A stretch of 18,312 bases of DNA from Mucidula mucida (lineage: Eukaryota; Basidiomycota; Agaricomycetes; Agaricales; Physalacriaceae). Each line of letters begins with the position of its first letter. Position 1 is the stretch's first letter. The notes under the pieces were generated by a model that saw only the letters and a program-made list of their open reading frames with translations, did not search any database and was not told where the DNA came from. Positions 1-8,314 of this stretch are shown here, piece after piece. Location of the stretch: positions 1 to 18,312 of the forward strand of contig JADNYV010000673.1 of assembly GCA_015501055.1 (NCBI GenBank), written 5' to 3'. Made by a program: the position numbers and the translations under genes.

Positions 1-131
1 ACATAGTACTGCCGGAATCGGTGCTCTTTGGGCAATTGTTCGATATCCTCCCCATTCCATGTCAACAGATTCAACAACTTTCATGCCGCTTGATTGGATA
101 TGAGCGCAATGTGCCGCATGTACCTCTGTTT

Positions 132-785
132 TTAGTACCGGAGAAGTTTCCTCTTCTCAAACGTTGTGCGTTCATGTCGTCTAATGCTTGCATGCAGTCC
201 TCCTCTACTCGTATTAAGCATGACGGTGTCGTGCATCTCGTCACGGCGCGAGCAGACGTGTTGGACGCGTTCTCTTTCCCAGCCGTGCATACCTTTGCTC
301 TTGGGGACCCTGACGGCAAGCCTACGGATGCATCTTTCCATGGCCATATCTGTGTAATCATATTCAAGAGCACTTTGAACATGCTGTCTGAGTCGCGCTG
401 TTCGCTGGTGTCGCTGGTGTTATCGTACACCTTCTTGTTGATTGACGAGTTTCTGCCAATACTCAACGTCATTCCAACGCTTGAGTTCTTCGACATGCGT
501 GTCAGGTGGACCAAGGGGAGAGCGCGCGACGAGCTTCTCTTTAAATTCTTCGCCGCCCTTGGTAACAGAAGGAACAATTCGATGTTTTCCTTGCTTCCTG
601 CTTTGCAGGATCTGCGACTCTCGATAGCAGCCCCAGACTGGTTGACCCATGATGCACAAGATTACTCCGTCCACCCCCATCGACGACACAGCTTTCGCTT
701 CGTCTCTCAAGTCTTTGGGGCAATCACGGAGCGCTCCAAATATCCCACCGTCTTCCGAATGTCTTCCTTCACACTGTCGACGGAC
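132..785 (-). pseudogene. Unrecognised coding remnant, cut by the LTR
   Basis: Read on the minus strand from the LTR edge at 785 down to a stop at 132-134, one frame stays open for about 218 codons apart from a single TAA at 420-422. The upstream part reads like real protein (charged, mixed composition, for example SMGVDGVILCIMGQPVWGC) and so does the part after the stop (for example HGWERERVQHVCSRRDEM). I do not recognise the family. Either the TAA is a nonsense change (one base from CAA, Gln) or a short intron removes it: a GT at about 427 and an AG at about 381 would fit, though the phase then fails. No start is visible because the 5' end is replaced by the LTR. A longer plus-strand frame overlaps here, but its Phe/Ser/Leu-rich product looks like an antisense shadow. 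Not sure this is a gene at all. Confidence 0.35.
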
Positions 786-1135
786 TGTGGGGGATTCGTG
801 ACAGTTACGATCCTTCCACACGGGGTTGTTTGTTCGGGTTAGTTCTCGAGAGAGGATTCGAGCAAGGCTGAGTGGGATATAGAGTAGATTTTCAAAGGTT
901 GTTCCTACATACGATGCGAACAGTGCTAATTAACTAGTCTGGCGCACTGCCCGCATGAGTAAGTACGAGTCATAAAATGTCCAAAACAAGTAAGCTACCA
1001 TGTAGCGTACTTGTGTCCATAACGTGTCCAAGAGGATCGGGGATTGGTTCGAAAAGGTGGCAAACGTGTCCATAGGATGAGCGGCTATGTCCGCAGATAA
1101 GATAGAAAGATAGGAAAAATCACGCGCCCGTTACA
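786..1135 (-). repeat. 3' LTR (350 bp)
   Basis: Direct repeat of 11060-11408 with TG...CA ends. In window orientation it starts TGTGGGGGATTCGTGACAG and ends CGCGCCCGTTACA. It lies downstream of pol in the element's orientation and directly follows a purine-rich tract, so it is the 3' LTR. I see no convincing TATA box inside it. Confidence 0.95.
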
Positions 1136-1162
1136 TCCGCCCTTCAAGTCTTCCTTCCTGCC
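1136..1162 (-). other. Polypurine tract
   Basis: On the minus strand the 27 bases next to the 3' LTR are mostly purine (GGCAGGAAGGAAGACTTGAA then GGGCGGA), directly abutting the LTR's first base. This is the expected site and composition for the primer of plus-strand DNA synthesis. Two C and two T bases interrupt the run, so the exact RNase H cleavage point is not certain. Confidence 0.65.
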
Positions 1163-1179
1163 ACCATCACGGAAGACTT
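1146..1179. repeat. 9-bp inverted repeat beside pol stop and PPT
   Basis: AAGTCTTCC at 1146-1154 and GGAAGACTT at 1171-1179 are perfect reverse complements with a 16-nt loop. The hairpin sits between the pol stop codon (1184-1186) and the LTR and overlaps the polypurine tract. A role in RNA 3'-end folding is possible but only inferred. Confidence 0.5.
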
Positions 1180-1183
1180 CCGA

Positions 1184-1987
1184 CTAATACGCCCGACCCT
1201 TGCCTTTGGTGGACTTGTACTTCTTGCGAACGGGTCCGGACGCGTCCTCGTTGTCGATACGGGACGTGCCTTGGGCCATACGACGCGCGGCCGCCTGGAT
1301 CTCCGAGTGGTGCCTCTTCTTCGCCTTCTTCTTCAACCTCTCTTCAATCGCGGTCGTCTTCCGATCGGTGATGTGTTTCAACGACGACGCGGTCCTCCAC
1401 AACATAAATTCCGTGATCTGGTCGCGCTCTCTTTCCGCATACGTCTTCCCATCTGCCTCCATAATATTTCCCTTCAATCTTTCATCCTTCTCGCGATCCA
1501 CAACCTCGGTCTGGATTTCGACATCGTCGACAACCGACTCGCCCTCCGTACCTACATCAACGTCGAAGTCGGTAGAATGGAACAGGGTGCCGTACTCGAC
1601 TGGGACGTCTGGGAGTTGGATTTCTCCGTCTGGAAGGGAGACCTCGACGAATCCGTCACCAAGTTTGGCTGCATTATAGCTGCTGGTGGCGGACTGGTAG
1701 AAGGCTGGGATAGGTTTGGCTGCGTCAAAGCCATGGGTGAGGGTGTGGTTGTGGTAGTGCCAGATTTCTTTGAACTGGGCAGTGGTGAGACAGATGCTGG
1801 GACCGAACTCGGTGGGAACGAAGTCAAAGTGTCCAGTGTCGTGATGGTACTGGATATTCTCGGCATCGTAGCGTGGGATGGAAGGACCGGCTGTACTGGG
1901 GCTGGGACCGGCATCCATGGCTGCATCGGTGGACATATTGTCGACGGCGGGCATGGCGGAGGCGTCGTTATCAGATGTGCTGTCCAT
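1184..1987 (-). CDS. Possible separate 3' ORF of the element (267 aa)
   Basis: This is the C-terminal part of the pol frame starting at an ATG (1985-1987) in the strong context CTCTCCATGGAC. The stretch just before it (pol residues about 1408-1457) is Ser/Pro/His-rich and reads like translated leader rather than protein, and a TATAAAA box lies about 130 bp upstream. The product has an acidic, Ser/Ala/Pro-rich N-terminus, a central part with Trp, His and Tyr (IWHYHNHTLTHGFDA), an acidic stretch, and a Lys/Arg-rich tail (RLKKKAKKRHH ... VRKKYKSTKGKGRAY) that could bind nucleic acid or enter the nucleus. There is no signal peptide or membrane segment, so it does not look like an envelope gene. 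Function unknown. It could equally be a genuine C-terminal domain of Pol. Confidence 0.45.
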   Translation of the reverse strand: MDSTSDNDASAMPAVDNMSTDAAMDAGPSPSTAGPSIPRYDAENIQYHHDTGHFDFVPTEFGPSICLTTAQFKEIWHYHNHTLTHGFDAAKPIPAFYQSATSSYNAAKLGDGFVEVSLPDGEIQLPDVPVEYGTLFHSTDFDVDVGTEGESVVDDVEIQTEVVDREKDERLKGNIMEADGKTYAERERDQITEFMLWRTASSLKHITDRKTTAIEERLKKKAKKRHHSEIQAAARRMAQGTSRIDNEDASGPVRKKYKSTKGKGRAY

Positions 1988-4900
1988 GGAGAGTTGCAGA
2001 CGAAGCTGAGAAGGGTAATGCGAAGGCGGAGACGAATGGTGGGCAAGTAGAGGGGGTCGGATTTGCGAATTTGAGAAGTGCTGGTAAGTGTTGCTGACTT
2101 CTCTTCGCTCCCCCAGCTCTTTTATACATTTTAGAGCTGGTATCTCGACCAAATCGAGCGATATTCCGCCTGTGAACGCAATTTGTTCATCTTCCTCTTC
2201 CAGGTTAGTATCCTTAGATTTCGGAAGTTTAGACGCGTCGCTAACGCCCACAGCCTCTAGATAATCCTGCAGGGCGTCGAGATGCTTGACGTGGTCCAAT
2301 GGGAGCCATGTAACATCGCCGACTTTCCATAAAACTTTAAACAGTAAGTTTGGAGCTTTTCCTGAATGGGTCTCAATTTTGTTCACAGCCCATTCGCCCT
2401 TCAAACCGTCCAACGGCGATATCTGGCTCTCGCTTCGTCCAGGGAATAATCGGTCATCATTAGGATGATGTATCCGAAGGTAAGACGCGTGAAATACATC
2501 GTGCACGCCACGTTGCTTTAACGAGGATGGTAGGTCTATCTTGAACGACGAGTTTCCGAAGTCCTTCAAGATCTTGTATGGCCCGATGTACTTTGGGACG
2601 AGTTTCCTTGCAAGCCCTTTAGGAAACGTGATGTTCGTGGTGGAAATATACACCAAGTCGTCCGTGGTAAAAGGTACAGCTTGCCTTTTCCGATTTGCGT
2701 CTCGAACTTGTTTGACTCGGGCGTTCAAGATACTGTCGTGAGCCGCCATTACGGCTAGCTTGATTCGCTGTGCGAATACGCGGACTGCGGGATACTCACT
2801 CTTGTCGGGTGAGTCCCAAATCATCGAACGAGGCATCCGTCCCGAGTTCAGGAAGAAAGGTGCGTATCCTGTCGTCTCTGAACGTGCTAAATTAATAGCG
2901 AACTCGATAGCAGGCAGTTTCGCGACCCAATCCTTCTGTGTCGGCGAAATACATTGCCTCAGCATTTGACCGATGGTTCGGTTTGCTCGTTCGGTCGCGC
3001 CGTCTGTTTGGGGGTGATAGGCACTCGACATCTTGAGTTTAGTGCCGATTAAGCTGTGCAGGTGAGTCCAGAAAGTACTGGTGAATAACACATCACGATC
3101 GCTAACAATTGCTTTTGGCAGTCCGTGGTGCCTATAGACTTCAGAGAACACAAGCTCAGCTATGTCGCGAGCCTTGTAGTTCACACGACCAGGTATCAGA
3201 TGAACCATACTGGTCAAGTGGTCGATTATTACGACAAGCGCATCAAAATTTCCGTCTCGGTTTGTGGAAACGGGCAAGGGATCCATAAAATCGATCCCAA
3301 TGGTGTCCCAGGGACGTTTTGGTGGGTTTAGCGGGTGCAGTAGGCCATACGGCTTCTGATTCGTCGGTTTAGAGCGGTGGCAAGTCTTACAGGACTTACA
3401 GTACTCTTCGACGTCGTGGACCATCGACTTCCACCACACATGGTCGCGCAAGTACTGCACGGTTTTCCGAGATCCGAGATGCGCAAGAAGTGAGTGTGCT
3501 TCATCGATGACAACTTCTCTAATGCTCCGATCTTTTGTTAGAAGATCTGGGATGCACAGCAGTCGGTTCCCGTCCGTCATGGTGATGTATATGAGCCCAT
3601 TTTCGATGGTAAAGTTTCGAAATTCCTTCGGCTTAGCCAATATATCTCTAAATAGCTTGTCAGATGCGTAACGATGCCGGATTTCTTCGACAAGGTTTAT
3701 GCCCGCGCGCCCTTCAGCTAGCGTCTCAAAAAAGGAATCCTCAAAGTTGACGGTGATTTCCTTTTCGGGAATAGTATCCTCGCGTTTCTCACTAGTATGT
3801 TCGCTTGTGGACCCTGGTAATTCAGCGGTCTTCAGGGTAGATTTAAGCGGTGTGCTTCCGTTCTCTGTGGCGCTTTCTAACTCTCTTTCGTCAAATTGAG
3901 GTACTGACGGAGCTTCTTGTGCAGGTTCAACTTGTTTGGACTTTTCGTTGGTACCCTCGCCCTCCTTTCGTTCTCGTGGGCCTTTGAGGACGAAACGATC
4001 TTTGACACGTCGAGCAAACATGCCACTCGTCTCCTTCTTCCGAGGTCGAAGGTTCATTGCATTAACATCAAGTCCAGTACTTTCCTCCGATGAATCGCAC
4101 TGATAGGTCAAGTTTTCAGCTTCCGTGCTAACGTACACAGGCATGGACACTGCCTCCTTCTCCGATATCAACGTATCATTGAAGAACACGTCGTGATACG
4201 TGTACTCGCTTGGCGCGCGTACAGTTCCAGGCGCATCATTCGCGTAAATGCGAGACAGCGCATCAGCTACGATGTTGGATTCACCCGGTATGTACTTCAC
4301 CGTGAAATTAAATTCACCAATATGTTCTAACCACCGGGCTTGTCGCGGTTTCAGCTCTGTTTTGCTTAACAGAGGCTCAAGACCCTTATGGTCTGTTACC
4401 CATGTGAACGGAGCACCAACAAGGATATCGCGATGCCGTAATATCGTCTCAACGCCAGCAAGCATCTCGATATCTTGCACCGGGTAATTCTGCTGAGCTG
4501 AATTTAGTTTTGCCGAGTAAAACGCCGCAATTCTCGCGTTCGACCAAGTAGGACCTTGCGCCACATAACCCGCGACGCCCGTAGCACTACCATCGGTGAC
4601 TACCCAAATAGGATCTGCGCCTGGTGAGTAGTCGATTGGTTTCCTGCGATGATTCCTCGCTTGCTCAATTTTGTCTTTCACATCTTGAAAGGCACGCTGT
4701 TCCGTGAAGCCCCAGCGAAACGGTTCGGTATCACCAGTGATCTTCGAGAGAACACCCATGGGAATGCGAACGTCACCCGCATCATCTGCCAAGTATCCCG
4801 CAGCTCCAAGAAATCCACGTAGTAAGTCGCGATTTGTTGGAGTGGGCCACTTGTTGATTGCATCAACTTTGTCAGGATCCATCCGGATGCCTTCGTCGTC

Positions 4901-6358
4901 GATGATTCGACCGAGTACTTTCAGTTCTTTCGCTAGAAAGAATACCTTATGCTCGCCTAAGTAGAACTTTTCTCGACGGAGTAAATCAATACAGGTTTTT
5001 ACATGCTTGATGTGATCCTCAAGTGTATCGGAGTAGATAATAATATCATCAAGATAGACGTCCATGAACCGACCGATATACGGTGAGAATATGTGGTTCA
5101 TGAGAGCCTGGAAGGTAGCAGGTGCATTGCAGTCACCCTGCTGCATTACTAGGCTGACCATGTTCCCGTCTGGAGTGGATACAGCCGTGCGAGAGACATG
5201 AGCGGGTTCTATACGGACCTGTTCATATGCATCACTAGAATCCATCAAAGAACGATATCTTCCGCGTGCAATGCCCTCAATCGGCGGCATTGGAGAAGCC
5301 ATCTTTCGTGTGTTCGCGTTTCGGGCTCGGAGATCAACCACAACGCATAGTTTGGTTTTGTCGCTGACTTTAGGTACCAAAAGCAGCGGAACAGTGTTTC
5401 TCGCATTCGTGAGTTTCCATCGTCCTGTCTTGATATAGGCATCATGTTTCTGAGCCCATTTGTTACGCATTCTGTCTGGACAATGAGATGGACGCCACTT
5501 GATAATCAAGTTTTCATCAATCAACGGGATAGTGTGATTGATGTCTCGTAGAGGAGGAAGTGGGGTTTCAGCAGCCTTCAGGAAGAGAGGTCGAGCATAT
5601 TCAACAAGCTCTCGTCTGTACGTCTCGAGACCTTCTTCATAAATGACCGTGGCTTGGGATGCTAACTCCGCTACACCCTTGCCGATCAGGGGTAACGACT
5701 TGTTGCTTCCGACCATCACCTTTGCGTCGTTGAAGCCCACTGTCATCTTGTGCTGATATAGGAACGGAGTCCCTAGGATTACATCGTAATTGGCGACATT
5801 CACAATGTCAAAATACCTCGTTTCATCAATACCTTGGTACTGGAGCCGGACGGTCGTTCCAAAGTTGATTTTGGATCTGGATCCTTGAACGGCAAGTTGC
5901 AGAGGCAGCGGAGAGGCAAGTTCTTCTTTTCTGAGCTTCAGCTGATCTGCAATTGTGGTGGACATGAAATCTCCCATGGATCCGGTGTCCAGCAACGCGC
6001 GAACCGGATGTCCGTTCAACTCGATCTGGATCACCAGTGTTCGAGGAATTCTTCGTGTTATGTCCTTGATTCGGGACGCGTTTCTCTGAACTCCCGCCAA
6101 TTTATCGCGAGGTATCTGTACTCCAGACAGATGAAAAGAGGTACCGTCTCCATGTCCTAATTGGAAGGACAGCATCAAGCGTGGTAAGGACAGCCAGAAC
6201 TGTTCCCATTCCCTCATCTGATCATTCAGAAACCCAAATATAGGTGTGTCGTCGTCTTCCCAGAGATCAAAGTCGTACTCATGATCTCTCCAGACGTGCG
6301 CTAATTGAACGCGATACCAACGCGCCAAGTCGAACAGGCCGTTCTCCACCAATTCCAA
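1184..6358 (-). CDS. pol: Pol polyprotein: PR-RT-RNase H-IN-chromodomain + extension
   Basis: One uninterrupted frame of about 1,724 codons. Aspartic protease: LLDTGS at residues 122-127. Reverse transcriptase: about 290-480, with QGDCNAPATF near 407-416 and the catalytic YLDD at 435-438. RNase H: about 585-705, with TDGS 588-591, TDHKGL 655-660 and DALSR 699-703. Then an acidic linker (about 710-890). Integrase: H955, H960, C987 and C990 form the HHCC zinc site; catalytic D1023, D1087 and E1123 have the D,35E spacing. A chromodomain-like module lies at about 1322-1370 (EWAVNKIET ... VLWKVGDVTWLPLDHV), which in chromoviruses guides insertion to marked chromatin. A 267-residue extension follows. 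The frame opens at 6397 with no ATG before residue 48 (6358 is TTG), so pol was probably translated as part of a Gag-Pol frame from upstream. The upstream region is frameshifted, so expression of this copy is doubtful. Confidence 0.95.
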   Translation of the reverse strand: MELVENGLFDLARWYRVQLAHVWRDHEYDFDLWEDDDTPIFGFLNDQMREWEQFWLSLPRLMLSFQLGHGDGTSFHLSGVQIPRDKLAGVQRNASRIKDITRRIPRTLVIQIELNGHPVRALLDTGSMGDFMSTTIADQLKLRKEELASPLPLQLAVQGSRSKINFGTTVRLQYQGIDETRYFDIVNVANYDVILGTPFLYQHKMTVGFNDAKVMVGSNKSLPLIGKGVAELASQATVIYEEGLETYRRELVEYARPLFLKAAETPLPPLRDINHTIPLIDENLIIKWRPSHCPDRMRNKWAQKHDAYIKTGRWKLTNARNTVPLLLVPKVSDKTKLCVVVDLRARNANTRKMASPMPPIEGIARGRYRSLMDSSDAYEQVRIEPAHVSRTAVSTPDGNMVSLVMQQGDCNAPATFQALMNHIFSPYIGRFMDVYLDDIIIYSDTLEDHIKHVKTCIDLLRREKFYLGEHKVFFLAKELKVLGRIIDDEGIRMDPDKVDAINKWPTPTNRDLLRGFLGAAGYLADDAGDVRIPMGVLSKITGDTEPFRWGFTEQRAFQDVKDKIEQARNHRRKPIDYSPGADPIWVVTDGSATGVAGYVAQGPTWSNARIAAFYSAKLNSAQQNYPVQDIEMLAGVETILRHRDILVGAPFTWVTDHKGLEPLLSKTELKPRQARWLEHIGEFNFTVKYIPGESNIVADALSRIYANDAPGTVRAPSEYTYHDVFFNDTLISEKEAVSMPVYVSTEAENLTYQCDSSEESTGLDVNAMNLRPRKKETSGMFARRVKDRFVLKGPRERKEGEGTNEKSKQVEPAQEAPSVPQFDERELESATENGSTPLKSTLKTAELPGSTSEHTSEKREDTIPEKEITVNFEDSFFETLAEGRAGINLVEEIRHRYASDKLFRDILAKPKEFRNFTIENGLIYITMTDGNRLLCIPDLLTKDRSIREVVIDEAHSLLAHLGSRKTVQYLRDHVWWKSMVHDVEEYCKSCKTCHRSKPTNQKPYGLLHPLNPPKRPWDTIGIDFMDPLPVSTNRDGNFDALVVIIDHLTSMVHLIPGRVNYKARDIAELVFSEVYRHHGLPKAIVSDRDVLFTSTFWTHLHSLIGTKLKMSSAYHPQTDGATERANRTIGQMLRQCISPTQKDWVAKLPAIEFAINLARSETTGYAPFFLNSGRMPRSMIWDSPDKSEYPAVRVFAQRIKLAVMAAHDSILNARVKQVRDANRKRQAVPFTTDDLVYISTTNITFPKGLARKLVPKYIGPYKILKDFGNSSFKIDLPSSLKQRGVHDVFHASYLRIHHPNDDRLFPGRSESQISPLDGLKGEWAVNKIETHSGKAPNLLFKVLWKVGDVTWLPLDHVKHLDALQDYLEAVGVSDASKLPKSKDTNLEEEDEQIAFTGGISLDLVEIPALKCIKELGERREVSNTYQHFSNSQIRPPLLAHHSSPPSHYPSQLRLQLSMDSTSDNDASAMPAVDNMSTDAAMDAGPSPSTAGPSIPRYDAENIQYHHDTGHFDFVPTEFGPSICLTTAQFKEIWHYHNHTLTHGFDAAKPIPAFYQSATSSYNAAKLGDGFVEVSLPDGEIQLPDVPVEYGTLFHSTDFDVDVGTEGESVVDDVEIQTEVVDREKDERLKGNIMEADGKTYAERERDQITEFMLWRTASSLKHITDRKTTAIEERLKKKAKKRHHSEIQAAARRMAQGTSRIDNEDASGPVRKKYKSTKGKGRAY
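2120..2126 (-). promoter_or_regulatory. TATA box upstream of the 3' ORF
   Basis: TATAAAA on the minus strand, inside the pol frame, 133 nt before the ATG at 1987. Transcription starting about 30 nt downstream would give a leader of about 100 nt. The match and spacing are good, but A/T-rich heptamers occur by chance and there is no direct evidence of transcription. Confidence 0.4.
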
Positions 6359-6846
6359 GTCCAGGTTCGTGATGAATGTCAGATGGTTATCTCTATCTCA
6401 ATGATGCTCTCATCTGTCCAGGATCGTCGTACGTCAAATCTTCGGACGTTAGGGTTGTACGGGGACACATGGTCACCCATGTATGGTTGATGCAAGAGAA
6501 GTAATTCTTCTATTCCCTCAATCAACGCGTCGCCCATGCGTCCTTGACCGATCCAGGGTGCTCCCATAGGCCAGTGGTTATGAGTCATTCCGAGACAAAG
6601 ACTGCGTTCGTGCGCGTACCACTGGACAACACAAAAATCTGGATTTTCAAGCCAGGAAGATTGTATTTCAAACCGCGATTCTTCATCCGAGTGGATAAAG
6701 AGCGTGTCAACGATAACGTGGTGCGTGTTATTTACTCGGTACACTATGAACCGACGCCAATCAAAGTCGGGTTGCATAGGTTCACCTGGATACGGAGCAT
6801 TACTGCTGAGATGGTACTCTGCAGTGTTCGCGATTACATCACCAAT
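6310..6846 (-). repeat. Duplicated pre-protease domain, two tandem copies
   Basis: Two degenerate protein repeats lie end to end just upstream of the protease. Copy 1 (about 6846-6610) reads IGDVIANTAE ... PYPGE ... RRFIVYR ... LENPDF ... WY. Copy 2 (about 6540-6310) reads MGDALIEGIE ... PYMGD ... RRFDVRR ... LVENGLFDLARWY. The shared order is GD, PY-G, RRF-V, L-N-(P/G)-F, WY. Copy 2 crosses the frame change near 6380-6400, which independently shows that the spacer frame once ran into pol. Function unknown. Confidence 0.6.
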
Positions 6847-8313
6847 CACGCGAGGTGCGGGATCAGTATTACGTCCGAACGCAGGTATGTTGAATCGCCG
6901 GTATCGCAGATTCCTGTTCTTGACCCTCTAACAGGTTGATCTCTCGGAACTCGAGGCATCATACTAGTGTCCGGTTCAGGTATGGGTCTCCCAGCTATTG
7001 ATGAAGTTACTGTGCTGACGAGTCCATCAAGCCAGGAACTAAATAACTCGAAAGCCAAGTCTTCATCCACTGGTTCGTCCAAGATCGTAGATATGTCTGA
7101 CTCTCTTATTGAATCAGAACGATCAGGAGACGAGTTCTCGGGTGTATCTGACGAGGATGCGACGGAGTCATGCAGTATGTCATAGTCTGACAGGTCTGAT
7201 TCTGATACTGACTGCAATTCTGGCATAGATCCATCATTCGAGTCGTCATCATCAGAGGTATAACTCGAACTCGACGTGCTCGTTTCGTCATACGAGCTTG
7301 TTTCGGTACTTGTTGCAGTGTCGCTGTCAGAATCGGGTTCGTCCTCTTCGGGAATTGGAGAGAGTCGTCTCTCCCACCCTTGGGAAATCAAGGTAACAAT
7401 TTCATCAAGAGTTCTTCTACGTCGAGATACTTACGTAGAAGCTCTTCAGACTCACAGATTGCCTGCGGACTGCAGTTTTCAGTAGAATGACCGTCATCAA
7501 TGCACTCAGTGCATAAAGTGCCCAAGGTTCGTCATTCTCCATTCGGGTTAAGATGTCTGCCAATATTTCAGACGTCGTATCCTCCGGTAGGGCCATAGTG
7601 GCCACCATTCGTTCTCATAGAAGTATTGGACAATGTTTTGTACAATCCGAACGAAGTCACAACCGGATCGCTCCAGGTTGTGTCGGATCGCGTGCCAAGG
7701 TTCCAGCTGTAGTTCCTGCTCCTCGCTCATCTCATCAGGAACTGATTGCTCTTGAGAGCATTCTCTTGATCTCCTCTGTCTCAGAGATATCCAATTCGGA
7801 AACAGCCATCAAATCAGGTAAGGAATCGTTGTCCAAGTCCTCATCTGTCTCTGATACAGACAACAGATCAGGCATTGACTCATCATCGGAGTCCGTTAAC
7901 ATATACGTCTGCGGGATCCAAGTCTGATCCCTCTGAATAGTCGGAACCAGCAATTAGGTCTGGTAGCGAGTCGTGTTCGGATTCGTTATCCGAGTCCGAT
8001 TCGCTGGGAATTTCAGGTATACTTTCATTCCACAGCGAGTCTATGTGATCATGAATCTCGTCTAGCAAAGTCTGTAGGTCCAGATATCCCCGAAGAATAT
8101 CCTCAACCTCTGAAACTGCCGGTGAGCTGTCTCTCTCGACTGGCGCTGATGAGTTCCCAAATCTCGGGTTTTCAACAGTTTCCCAGTTGAAAGATACCAA
8201 CCAGAGTGTCGGAGGTCGTAGATTCAGGTAAGGATATCATTACCGAATGAGTTCCAATGTTGAGTCTAACGTGCCGTTGTACCAGGTCAACAAAGTCGAC
8301 TTTTATGTCTTCC
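6379..8313 (-). pseudogene. Acidic Gag-Pol spacer region, frameshifted
   Basis: Coding-looking segments in all three minus frames follow each other without long overlaps, in the order 8278-8170, 8200-7883, 7953-7735, 7730-7548, 7608-7417, 7513-7390, 7391-6846, 6849-6379, then pol. They are joined by single-base frame changes near 8190, 7905, 7745, 7615, 7530, 7400, 6925 and 6390. The content is rich in Ser, Asp and Glu, with four copies of an (S/M)P(D/E)L acidic motif, a CCHC zinc knuckle (7472-7513), a repeated helix-like block (YLDLQTLLDEI near 8070, YLDVEELL/DEI near 7400) and a duplicated domain before the protease. Acidic spacers between Gag and protease are usual in agaricomycete Gypsy elements. 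No splice-site set explains so many frame changes, so I read this as decay. Confidence 0.75.
7472..7513 (-). other. CCHC zinc knuckle in the spacer
   Basis: Minus-strand codons give CTECIDDGHSTENC, an exact C-X2-C-X4-H-X4-C pattern, the retroviral nucleocapsid-type zinc knuckle that binds RNA. It lies in frame with the downstream segment (SPQAICESEELLRKYLD) but about 1.1 kb downstream of the usual Gag knuckle at 8582-8622. It is unusually acidic for an RNA-binding knuckle. Confidence 0.6.
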
Positions 8314-8314
8314 A

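Noticed and set aside
400..425. Small tandem repeat (tcgctggtg twice)
   Set aside because: Two copies of 9 bp within a possible coding frame are not informative.
21..842. 273-codon plus-strand frame at the left edge, entering the LTR
   Set aside because: Composition (many Phe, Ser, Leu) looks like an antisense shadow, it runs into the LTR, and the opposite strand has more protein-like frames.
1200..2050. Plus-strand frames of 159 and 259 codons opposite the 3' end of pol
   Set aside because: They mirror the intact pol/3' ORF frame on the minus strand and show low-complexity Gly/Val/Arg composition.
6370..6400. Programmed -1 frameshift between the upstream frame and pol
   Set aside because: No slippery heptamer is visible, and the same kind of frame change recurs many times upstream, which points to decay rather than one regulated site.
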